35,313 nt of DNA from Deltaproteobacteria bacterium (GTDB lineage: Bacteria > Desulfobacterota > Syntrophia > Syntrophales > UBA2210). Positions 1 to 7,993 of this stretch are shown in pieces (position 1 is the first letter of the stretch; each line of letters starts with the position of its first letter). The translations under genes and the position numbers were made by a program. The notes below the pieces were generated by a model. That model saw nothing but the letters and a program-made list of their open reading frames with translations. It ran no database searches and had not been told where the DNA came from. The DNA lies in assembly GCA_016930775.1 (NCBI GenBank), contig JAFGGB010000203.1, forward strand, positions 1 to 35,313, in the 5' to 3' direction.

Positions 1-141
1 AAATTCACTCATCAGGTAGGTCACAATTTGCAATCGTCTACAAGAGTCAACGGTAGACTTGAGCCCTTTACTTCTATTTACTTCTGAGAGATTGAAGTTA
101 TTATGAGACAAAAGGATAAGGTTTGTATTTGGCCGAAAAAG

Positions 142-181
142 TGCGGGACTATGCGGGATTAGATGAGACTATGTGGGATCG
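142..181. repeat. Four imperfect 10-bp tandem repeats
   Basis: The units TGCGGGACTA, TGCGGGATTA, GATGAGACTA and TGTGGGATCG follow one another without a gap, so equivalent bases fall on the same face of the helix. The shared core is GGGA(C/T)TA. Such phasing suggests a protein-binding array, for example recombinase or transposase sites, but no function can be read from the sequence alone. Confidence 0.5.
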
Positions 182-277
182 TGTCGCTTTTTATATTGCA
201 ATGGAATGGCGATTTACTGAAATATAAACGGTGACAAAATATTACGGTTTTACCGGCGGCCGCGAGATCATTATTAT

Positions 278-340
278 CCCCAGGAAAAGTCTGGGGGGGG
301 AGAGTGTCCTGAAGGGACATCAGATAGACCTTCCCTGGGG
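278..340 (-). terminator. Overlapping inverted repeats after the ABC-3C operon
   Basis: CCCCAG (278-283) can pair with CTGGGG (291-296). Alternatively CCCCAGG (278-284) can pair with CCTGGGG (334-340), enclosing a small TGTCC/GGACA hairpin (305-319). The element lies 60-120 bases past the stop of the minus-strand ATPase gene, so it may be its 3' structure or terminator. No clear U-tract follows on the minus strand, so a factor-independent terminator is uncertain. Confidence 0.3.
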
Positions 341-399
341 GTGTTAAAGTTAAAGGGTGTTTATAGTAATATAATTATAAAACTTTATTGATGCGTTCA

Positions 400-2130
400 T
401 TATGCATCAGCAAATTTTTCTATCCCGAACAATTTGTCATCTTGTGATAATTTTACTACCACATATTCATCTTTATTCAAATCACTTGGCAATTTGTCTT
501 TCAAAATCGATGCAACGAACTGTATCCCCTTTGTATTGACAAAGTGAGCAATTCTCAGTAGTTGATTGTCATGCATTAGCTCTTTTTTGTCATTGAGGAG
601 AAAATGCATGCAAGGAATATTCTCTTCATCGGCAAAAAGGGTGTATGCAATGTCAAAACAGGATATTTCGCCTTGCTTTTTCCCCGAGCTAAAATTTATA
701 TTAAATGCGCTAAATTCGTATATTCGGCGTCCTTTTACTGTTTTAGTATCGAACTTCAATGCATACTTTTCTCCATACAATTCATATGACACAGCAGAAA
801 AGTGAAGATTGAACTTGTCAACCTGTTCTTTGATTTTTAGCGCAAATTCATTAGAGAATAAGGCATTGTCAATCGTCGCAAGGTTATTGTTAAGCTCCGT
901 CAGTCTCGATTCAACAGAGTCCAATTGACGCAAGATGTTTTCATATTCACCCTTCATTTGGTATTTGACGTTAAGTTCTGCAATTAATTTCTCAAGCGCA
1001 TCAAAGGAATCACTCTGCGTGATGACAGATGTCAATTCAACTTCTTTGGTTAATAAGCGTTTTAAATGCTCACGTTTCGCCGTTAGTTCTACATCGATCT
1101 TAGGCAAGTCTTTTGATATAAATTTTATTTTTGACTCTACCATCCTGTTGTGAAAATCATACAGCTCTTCAAAGGTCTTTTGGATCTCACTTACCAGGGA
1201 TGTTGCCTGTTCATATATTTGCTGCAATTGTTTTACATTGATAGATGATTGACTTGATTGTATCTCTCTTTGAGCTTCTAAAATCAGATTCTTCCGGAGT
1301 TCAAGTCTGCCAATTTCGGATGAAGTTAGATTTACCTGATATTTAATTCTATTCAGCTCGTCTAAGTCAGATTCAAAATTAGGATTAAGGTTGAATGATG
1401 ACTTTTTACGCTCAAGTTCTTCTATTTCTGACTGAAGAAGAGCTAATGCTGTTTCATATGCTGATTTTGTTTGATCGGATTCAAGACGCCTCTTGAATTT
1501 TTCTTCGACATCAATCTGAGAGCGCAGCTCCTGTTTAACATTTCCTTGCTCGAAATCACATCCCAAGAGAAAAAGATAGAGCGTTTCATACTCATCATCA
1601 CGGGTATATCTGTCAAGATTTTTAAGGGTATTGTTGATGCTGATGTCTTTATAACGGATGTTGTGAGCAATTATCTGCCGAAATGTTGGTTTTCCCCCGT
1701 AATGCCCGGGGAAAAGAAGAGATGTTAACGCTTCTTCAAACTCGTCATCAGTTTTATTATTACCATCTATGCGTTGAATCTTATCTTTGCGAGTCAGGAA
1801 GTTTCTCTCTATGAGTACTTCCCGGGACTCTTCTTTCAAAAGATCATCCTTGAGAACCAGTGAAACCAATACATTATTAGTAATAAGAAAATCTTTGACA
1901 AGTTTGTACTCGTTTTTTTTGTTTTCATAGTCGGAGTATATTCCCTTAGCGCTTGCTCCAAGACAGAAATCAATCAGCTTCAAAACTGTCGTCTTCCCGA
2001 CATTGTTTCCGGTCTCCCTACCCGTTACAATTGGTGTTTCATCCAGAATAAGATTAAGGCCTAAATGGAACCTAATATCTCGGATAACATATCCGTCCCC
2101 GCCAGTGATAATTAGTGATTTTAAGAACAT
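400..2130 (-). CDS. ABC-3C system ATPase, DUF2326 type
   Basis: This 576-aa SMC/RecN-like ATPase is the motor subunit of an ABC-three-component system. Residues 1-60 carry the N-terminal nucleotide-binding half, with a Walker A motif GNNVGKTT at 41-48. A long coiled-coil-rich middle spans about 200-440. The C-terminal half of the ATPase follows, with SSGKKQGE (about residue 480) at the place of the ABC signature and FLLNDKKE (about 510) at the place of Walker B; both are less canonical than in classical ABC ATPases. The ATG overlaps the stop of the upstream middle-component gene by 10 bases, which suggests translational coupling. Its base composition is AT-rich compared with the phage core. 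ABC-3C systems were proposed by comparative genomics as conflict systems in which the ATPase senses DNA or invasion and releases an effector. Family assignment is from recognition of the domain pattern and the gene trio. Confidence 0.85.
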   Translation of the reverse strand: MFLKSLIITGGDGYVIRDIRFHLGLNLILDETPIVTGRETGNNVGKTTVLKLIDFCLGASAKGIYSDYENKKNEYKLVKDFLITNNVLVSLVLKDDLLKEESREVLIERNFLTRKDKIQRIDGNNKTDDEFEEALTSLLFPGHYGGKPTFRQIIAHNIRYKDISINNTLKNLDRYTRDDEYETLYLFLLGCDFEQGNVKQELRSQIDVEEKFKRRLESDQTKSAYETALALLQSEIEELERKKSSFNLNPNFESDLDELNRIKYQVNLTSSEIGRLELRKNLILEAQREIQSSQSSINVKQLQQIYEQATSLVSEIQKTFEELYDFHNRMVESKIKFISKDLPKIDVELTAKREHLKRLLTKEVELTSVITQSDSFDALEKLIAELNVKYQMKGEYENILRQLDSVESRLTELNNNLATIDNALFSNEFALKIKEQVDKFNLHFSAVSYELYGEKYALKFDTKTVKGRRIYEFSAFNINFSSGKKQGEISCFDIAYTLFADEENIPCMHFLLNDKKELMHDNQLLRIAHFVNTKGIQFVASILKDKLPSDLNKDEYVVVKLSQDDKLFGIEKFADA

Positions 2131-2351
2131 AACTCAACCCTACCAGCGTCATTCAATATGACAACATTAAGAAGGAAAAGCCAGTCGAGACAAAGCATGA
2201 AAACCGGCATGCTCATTTCTCGTTCAACCCTTGTAAGAATATATAAATCTATTATGTCTATTATCATAGCATTTTTCTGAATCGTCTTCAGAACAAATGC
2301 ACCATTGAAGTAAATGGTTTGTTCGGGATGAATGTTGTCAGGAATGAGCAT
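2121..2351 (-). CDS. ABC-3C middle component, small (MC6-like)
   Basis: This 76-aa protein sits between the effector and the ATPase genes. It begins MLIPDNIHPEQTIYFNG and has the predicted helix-strand pattern of small ABC-3C middle components: an N-terminal ILP-like segment, a central helix and a C-terminal segment, LDWLFLLNVVILNDAGRVE. The ATG at 2351 was chosen because it overlaps the effector stop by 14 bases; a longer in-frame reading from 2399 would overlap the effector by 62 bases. It ends 10 bases inside the ATPase gene. In the ABC-3C model this component bridges ATPase and effector. The exact middle-component class is tentative. Confidence 0.7.
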   Translation of the reverse strand: MLIPDNIHPEQTIYFNGAFVLKTIQKNAMIIDIIDLYILTRVEREMSMPVFMLCLDWLFLLNVVILNDAGRVELCS

Positions 2352-3303
2352 TGTTGTTTTCCATAGGATTTTTAAAAATTTTACAACGAATGAATGCATC
2401 TACAACAAGAATTCGAACACACAGATCAAGCTCCTCTTTTGGCATAGGCAAGTGATCGGTACTTTTCAAAACCTTATTTGTAACTTTATTAATGATAGAA
2501 AAAAAGCACTGGTCGGGGGAATTCATTGGCTCAAGGGCGATATATTCCGAGCGGATGCCATCAAGAATTGAAATACTTTTATTTACACCCTGTTTGTCAA
2601 ATTCCGAATAAATTTTCTCAATACGATGATGGTGATATTTATAATCATCGATAAGAATCTTGGCTCTGTTCAATTGATTGTATGAAATTTTAGCCTCAAT
2701 ATCAAAATCATTTATTTCAAAGTCTGATTTCCTTTGACTCCAATCCTCTTTGGCCAGAATGATAATGATCTTCGTTAAGTTAGACTCCACTTTTCGTGGA
2801 TCAATTTCATCCTTGATCTCTTTTTTAATAAATTCATAAACTTCTTGCAGTCGGCCTATGTCAAGTCCCCTAATAAATCCTAAAAGATATTCAATATCCC
2901 AAATATCCTGTTGGGGTGAGAAAATCAGGTTGTGAGGATTCGTATATGTCTTGGTCCGTAAGTGTTTTGCATTTTTAGAGATTGATATAAATTTGAAGGA
3001 ATAGCCTTGATAATCCGAAAGTTCTTTATTGAGAGATGATTCAATCTTATGAAAAGTCGCTAGAGAAGAAACCTGTACAACAACATTATTTGTTGTATCT
3101 ACTAAATCAATACCCGCTATATTTTCTTTCACTGTATTGAGGTTTACGAGCTCCCAACCAAAAAGTAGATTAAAGAAATGGAGATAAAAATTCTCTGAAT
3201 GCAAATTTAGGTCTAAAAGGTTCAAGCTTCCCCGTATCTCTATGCGATAAGCAAGAAAGCTGAGTTTTTCTTCAATAAAGTTGAAATACTTTGAGCGATT
3301 CAT
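2338..3303 (-). CDS. ABC-3C effector with N-terminal SMEK domain
   Basis: This 321-aa protein is the first gene of the ABC-3C trio. The N-terminal ~120 residues match the SMEK domain pattern: GIDLVDTTNN around 64-73 followed by VVVQVSS at 74-80 and a lysine at 86, spaced like the D...(Q/E)xS/T...K core of restriction-endonuclease-fold domains. The rest is mostly helical and probably contacts the middle component. In ABC-3C systems SMEK proteins occupy the effector position and are predicted nucleases; that activity is inferred here. The gene is AT-rich. Its start at 3303 lacks a strong ribosome binding site, and an out-of-frame ATG lies just upstream. It overlaps the middle component by 14 bases, so the three genes form a tight operon. 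Confidence 0.75.
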   Translation of the reverse strand: MNRSKYFNFIEEKLSFLAYRIEIRGSLNLLDLNLHSENFYLHFFNLLFGWELVNLNTVKENIAGIDLVDTTNNVVVQVSSLATFHKIESSLNKELSDYQGYSFKFISISKNAKHLRTKTYTNPHNLIFSPQQDIWDIEYLLGFIRGLDIGRLQEVYEFIKKEIKDEIDPRKVESNLTKIIIILAKEDWSQRKSDFEINDFDIEAKISYNQLNRAKILIDDYKYHHHRIEKIYSEFDKQGVNKSISILDGIRSEYIALEPMNSPDQCFFSIINKVTNKVLKSTDHLPMPKEELDLCVRILVVDAFIRCKIFKNPMENNNAHS

Positions 3304-3364
3304 AGCTGCATTTCACTTTTAAGACAATACGAAGGAGGGGGCAAGGATTTTCATGATTATCAGT

Positions 3365-3772
3365 TTATTTTTTGCAATTGCCGTCTCGTTCTTTGGCCTT
3401 ACATTCGTTGTCCAATTCTCCGGTTGTAGGCTTTGTATAACGAACTTCGTAATCAGATGTTGGCCAATTAGAACAATTCTTACACCAATGCCATGTATCA
3501 CTTCCCTTTTTACGTCTATATTCCGCCATTTTCTCTCCCCCTCTGTCTTTTAAAATACTTTCACGGTGTCCCCCCCCTTCAAACATTATCATTCCTGATT
3601 TTGAAAAGTATTTTCGAATTAATCCCGCTGTTATAAAAATGAACGAAAATAAAGCAAATATTGGTTCCCAATTACCTTCTGGGTTAAGATACCATAATAA
3701 ACCAAAAATCACGCACAGAATAAATGCTATAATTACTATATATCTAGTCACTCTGTCTTTATCGAAAAACAT
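3365..3772 (-). CDS. Two-TM protein fused in frame to a small Cys-motif protein
   Basis: This 135-aa reading frame has two parts. Residues 10-29 and 37-53 are hydrophobic and look like two membrane helices separated by a short NPEGNWEP turn. From residue 82 it runs MAEYRRKKGSDTWHWCKNC and on to a CKAKERDGNC tail. That part resembles a small conserved hypothetical protein of about 54 aa, with CxxC and a second Cys pair that could bind zinc. A strong ribosome binding site (GGGGGAGAG, about five bases before) precedes the internal ATG at 3529, so the short protein may be made on its own from 3365-3529, or both forms may be made. Function is unknown. It sits between the methyltransferase and the ABC-3C operon, with 61 bases to the effector gene. 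The two-TM module resembles the membrane anchors of some defence effectors, which is only a resemblance. Confidence 0.6.
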   Translation of the reverse strand: MFFDKDRVTRYIVIIAFILCVIFGLLWYLNPEGNWEPIFALFSFIFITAGLIRKYFSKSGMIMFEGGGHRESILKDRGGEKMAEYRRKKGSDTWHWCKNCSNWPTSDYEVRYTKPTTGELDNECKAKERDGNCKK

Positions 3773-3818
3773 TATCTAACTAATAGCGTTACAGCAATCC
3801 CGGTTAGGTAAAATCCAT

Positions 3819-5546
<1,728 letters not shown>

Positions 5547-5602
5547 CTATCCCTCGTTCTAATTTTATCTCCATGAGTGAAGCTAAATCGACATCCAATG
5601 AA

Positions 5603-6214
5603 TTATACTGAAGCCCACAACGCTGCTATATAAGCAAGCTCGCCGTCAACAGATGCGTCCAGCATGGGATCATGATGGGTCGCTGTTATAAGTTTTGAGT
5701 TTCGTATATCCAAAATAGACATTGTTATGTCTTCTTCATACATGTCATTCAGAGAAATGTTCATCAAATGAAGTGTAATATTGACTTTATTTTTTGAGAG
5801 ACTTTCTGATTTAAAATATAGTTTGATCAAGTGTGGCTCATCGTTAATCAAGAGACCTAATTCAGGATTAATATTTACTTCGATTCCATGTTTTTCATAA
5901 AGGCACGTTGCCGGCTCAAACCATTTGAGCTCTTTCCTTCCCCACCACTTTGAGTATCCTTCTCTTATGATATCATAGTTCCTTAATTTCTCGAGTGGTA
6001 CGTCGAAGATTAATCGTCTAAAATGTGCCCTCGATCTGTTTTCTTGATGCGTTTCAATAATTTGGTTTCGAAGTTTTCTATAATAGTCGACTGCAGGAGT
6101 ATAATCACCTCTGTTTTTGATTTGGCTTATTTTCGTTGCTTTTTGAGGACCTACTTTCAATGCAATATCGACAAAATCTGTTAGTGATAACCTCGGTCTT
6201 ACCCTCCTTGCCAT
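5603..6214 (-). CDS. Conserved hypothetical protein next to the repressor
   Basis: This 203-aa protein is not assigned to a family with known function. The start at 6214 (MARRVRPRLSLTDFVDIA) was chosen because GGGGGAGGGAT lies directly before it; a longer reading frame upstream is an Arg/Pro/Gln-rich shadow of the repressor gene. The N-terminal half is basic and helical with many Arg/Lys residues. The C-terminal half is beta-rich, with HLIKLYFKSE and NITLHLMNI segments and an acidic tail. It begins 23 bases after the repressor stop on the same strand, so it is probably co-transcribed with the repressor and expressed in the lysogen. It could be an immunity, exclusion or cargo protein, but nothing in the sequence decides this. 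Confidence 0.65.
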   Translation of the reverse strand: MARRVRPRLSLTDFVDIALKVGPQKATKISQIKNRGDYTPAVDYYRKLRNQIIETHQENRSRAHFRRLIFDVPLEKLRNYDIIREGYSKWWGRKELKWFEPATCLYEKHGIEVNINPELGLLINDEPHLIKLYFKSESLSKNKVNITLHLMNISLNDMYEEDITMSILDIRNSKLITATHHDPMLDASVDGELAYIAALWASV

Positions 6215-6237
6215 ATCCCTCCCCCTTTTTGTTTTTT

Positions 6238-6960
6238 TCACCTCACCTCGTGGCCGATCCAGACGACCTTGCCAATGAGGTTGAAGGTGTCTGTTTCGAG
6301 TTCGATGCGGCTGTCGGGGGCTTCTATCTTGTTGTCGGAGATTGCCCATAGCTCGGTGCCCCTCCAGACAAGCCGTTTTATCTTTACCGTGCGATCATCT
6401 GTGAAGGCGTATATCTTACCTTCGATAATATCATTGAGATTGGTTACGCTTCTGTCGATAAGGACCATGTCGTGTTGCTGTATCAGGGGAGCCATCGAGT
6501 CCCCAGTAACCTCAAAAAGTGCAAGATGTTTAACATCCCACCGCCTCTTCAGCCATCTTGTCCGGAACGCACAGTAATTTTCGACGCTCGTTGATGTTTC
6601 GAAGGATCCGGGGCCGCCGGATAGTTTCGCCTTGTATTTGGGGATGAAGCTATAGTTTTCTGAATCTGGTTCGATTTGTTCTGCGTCTGGGCCACATACG
6701 TTATCATATTTATGATGCGCACCCGGGAAAGGTTCACCGACGCCTTTAAAAAGCCAATCGGGTGAGAAATTATAATGCTCTATGAGCTTTTCTATAACAA
6801 CGCCTTTAAGGTCACCCCCGCCTTTTCTGTATGTTGCAAGCGTGTTTTCTGAGATTCCAAGCTTCTTTGCCAGATCAACGTCTTTTATTCCCTTATCAAG
6901 CTCTGCGTCTTCCTTAATTATTGTGAGCGACCACGCTAATCTATCTCGTAAATTATGCAT
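6238..6960 (-). CDS. Phage CI-like repressor, LexA/S24 peptidase type
   Basis: This 240-aa protein is the probable lysogeny repressor. Residues 1-75 contain a helix-turn-helix (KDVDLAKKLGISENTLATYR, about 27-46) and a CI-family FSPDWLFKGVGEP linker. Residues 105-240 form a LexA/UmuD-like S24 peptidase domain, with the nucleophile in GDSMAPL (Ser155) and the probable catalytic lysine in TVKIKRL (Lys193). This predicts self-cleavage and induction by DNA damage through RecA. The start at 6960 follows a GGGGGTG ribosome binding site; an upstream in-frame extension to 7026 would run through operator-like repeats and was rejected. The gene faces the early operon across a 229-bp control region, the classical Mu-like arrangement. 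Mu's own repressor lacks an S24 domain, so this switch is closer to lambdoid or D3112-like control. Confidence 0.9.
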   Translation of the reverse strand: MHNLRDRLAWSLTIIKEDAELDKGIKDVDLAKKLGISENTLATYRKGGGDLKGVVIEKLIEHYNFSPDWLFKGVGEPFPGAHHKYDNVCGPDAEQIEPDSENYSFIPKYKAKLSGGPGSFETSTSVENYCAFRTRWLKRRWDVKHLALFEVTGDSMAPLIQQHDMVLIDRSVTNLNDIIEGKIYAFTDDRTVKIKRLVWRGTELWAISDNKIEAPDSRIELETDTFNLIGKVVWIGHEVR

Positions 6961-6978
6961 GTCACCCCCATAATATGC

Positions 6979-7103
6979 GGTTGTCGGTTGGAAGTCTAAG
7001 CGACAACCTAACTGACAACCAGTCAATAAAACGGTATATAGTTAATATATACATAAATATAGCTCCGACCTGCAACCGAATAGGCAAATTTTAAGCGACA
7101 ACC
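6979..7103. promoter_or_regulatory. Operator-like repeats in the immunity region
   Basis: The motif GCGACAACC occurs exactly at 7000-7008 and 7095-7103. Near copies are CTGACAACC at 7012-7020 and, inverted, GGTTGTCGG at 6979-6987. The two exact copies extend to a 13-bp perfect direct repeat, TAAGCGACAACCT, at 6997-7009 and 7092-7104. Their position between the repressor and early genes makes them the best candidate repressor operators. Confidence 0.6.
7046..7075 (-). promoter_or_regulatory. Possible repressor promoter
   Basis: On the minus strand TTGCAG (plus positions 7070-7075) is followed after 18 bases by TATATA (7046-7051). This would fire leftwards into the repressor gene, and the operator-like repeats at 6979-7020 would lie downstream of it. 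The surrounding sequence is rich in TA steps, so other -10 choices exist. Confidence 0.35.
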
Positions 7104-7114
7104 TCAATTATTGC

Positions 7115-7143
7115 TTGACTAACTCAAATTTTGAGTTTATCAT
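7115..7143 (+). promoter_or_regulatory. Early promoter with palindromic spacer
   Basis: TTGACT (7115-7120) and TATCAT (7138-7143) are separated by exactly 17 bases, each one mismatch from the sigma-70 consensus. The 17-base spacer (7121-7137) is a perfect palindrome of 8-base arms around one base, AACTCAAA-T-TTTGAGTT. A dimeric repressor bound there would block the promoter directly. The promoter points to the Ner-like gene, transposase and MuB. A repressor-type repeat ends 11 bases upstream of the -35. Confidence 0.7.
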
Positions 7144-7189
7144 GTCAATCAATTCAATCAATTTAGACATCTAAAAAAAGAGGCCGATC

Positions 7190-7465
7190 ATGAAGCAACA
7201 AACCACAGCACGAGACATGACGCCCCTTGAAATTCGCGAGGCCCTTTTTCGTGCCTTTGGCGGTCACGGCGCGCAGGCAACGATTGCCCGCGAGCTTGAC
7301 GTCTGTCCGTCGGCGGTGTCACGCGTCATCGACGGTGCCACCTCGGACCGGATCCGCCGGACCATCGCCAAGTACATGAAGAAAGACGTCCGGATCGTCT
7401 GGCCCTCCGTATATCTCTACGGACATGGTGCAAAGAAACCGGGCCGTCCCCGGGCTGATGAATGA
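7190..7465 (+). CDS. ner: Ner-like early regulator
   Basis: This 91-aa DNA-binding protein is the first early gene. A helix-turn-helix is visible as QATIARELDVCPSAVSRVID at about residues 29-48, followed by the IVWPSVY motif near 69-75 that is typical of Mu Ner and Nlp proteins. In Mu, Ner shuts down the early and repressor promoters after induction, and the same role is inferred here. It may be the protein that binds the palindrome inside the early promoter. The start lies behind a modest AGAGG ribosome binding site. The C-terminus is basic (KKPGRPRADE). Confidence 0.75.
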   Translation: MKQQTTARDMTPLEIREALFRAFGGHGAQATIARELDVCPSAVSRVIDGATSDRIRRTIAKYMKKDVRIVWPSVYLYGHGAKKPGRPRADE

Positions 7466-7519
7466 GCAGTAATAGTGTCAAATTTGTTTATCTTATAAAC
7501 CGTTTTCGGGGTGATTTCA

Positions 7520-7993
7520 ATGCCTAAGTCAAAAAAAAGATTAGACAATCAGAATCCCGATCAGCTCACCATTTTCGATATCCTGTCACAGCAAAGGAGC
7601 CTCGAACCATCTCCGGGAAGCCTCGACATCGACCGCCAGTTCAGGGAATCCGTCAGCGCGGCGCTCAAGGAATGCCCGCTCTCGCGATACCAGGTGGCGG
7701 CGCGGATGAGCGAGCTTACCGGTTTCGACATCACAAAAAGCATGCTGGACAGCTGGACCGCCGAATCGAAAGAGCAGCATCGTTTCCCGGCGATCTTCCT
7801 TCCCGCCTTTTGCGAGGCGACCGGGCGGACGACGCCCCTGGAGATGCTGGGCCAGTCGGCGAAGCTCTTTGTTATGGAAGGACCTGATGCGCTGCGGGCC
7901 GATATCCGCCGCGACGAGGAACAGATTAAGAAAATCCGGAAGAGAATCAACCGGAAGACCGCTGTCATTACCATGCTGGAGGGCATCCGATGA
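7520..7993 (+). CDS. Early hypothetical protein upstream of transposase
   Basis: This 157-aa protein precedes and overlaps the transposase gene by four bases (ATGA). The ATG at 7520 sits about five bases behind CGGGGTGA; a GTG at 7511 is in frame but lies inside that ribosome binding site. Residues about 40-115 contain a helical region (RYQVAARMSELTGFDITKSM) that reads like a helix-turn-helix or regulator fold. The C-terminus is a basic coiled-coil-like helix (EEQIKKIRKRINRKTA). Its place between ner and A is typical of small conserved genes in Mu-like phages. Function is unknown. Confidence 0.7.
   Translation: MPKSKKRLDNQNPDQLTIFDILSQQRSLEPSPGSLDIDRQFRESVSAALKECPLSRYQVAARMSELTGFDITKSMLDSWTAESKEQHRFPAIFLPAFCEATGRTTPLEMLGQSAKLFVMEGPDALRADIRRDEEQIKKIRKRINRKTAVITMLEGIR

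Larger units (their letters stand above)
1..399. other. Non-coding left flank, possible phage left end
   Basis: No convincing gene is seen here. The stretch is AT-rich apart from a GC-rich patch near 250-265. It contains a phased decamer array (142-181) and overlapping inverted repeats (278-340), listed separately. It lies beyond the 3' end of the leftmost minus-strand gene. In Mu-like phages the left end with its transposase-binding sites lies outside the repressor-side genes, so this is the best place in the window for it. No end sequence could be fixed, because the right end is not available for comparison. Confidence 0.4.

Noticed and set aside
142-181. Decamer repeats considered as part of a CRISPR or tRNA
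   Set aside because: Units are too short and have no spacers, and no cloverleaf can be drawn.
6215-6349. N-terminal extension of the 203-aa protein
   Set aside because: It reads through the repressor 3' end out of frame and has Arg/Gln/His-rich shadow composition; ATG 6214 has a strong ribosome binding site.
6961-7026. N-terminal extension of the repressor to 7026
   Set aside because: The extra 22 residues would be encoded by the operator-like repeats and have no ribosome binding site, while ATG 6960 follows GGGGGTG and starts at the HTH domain.
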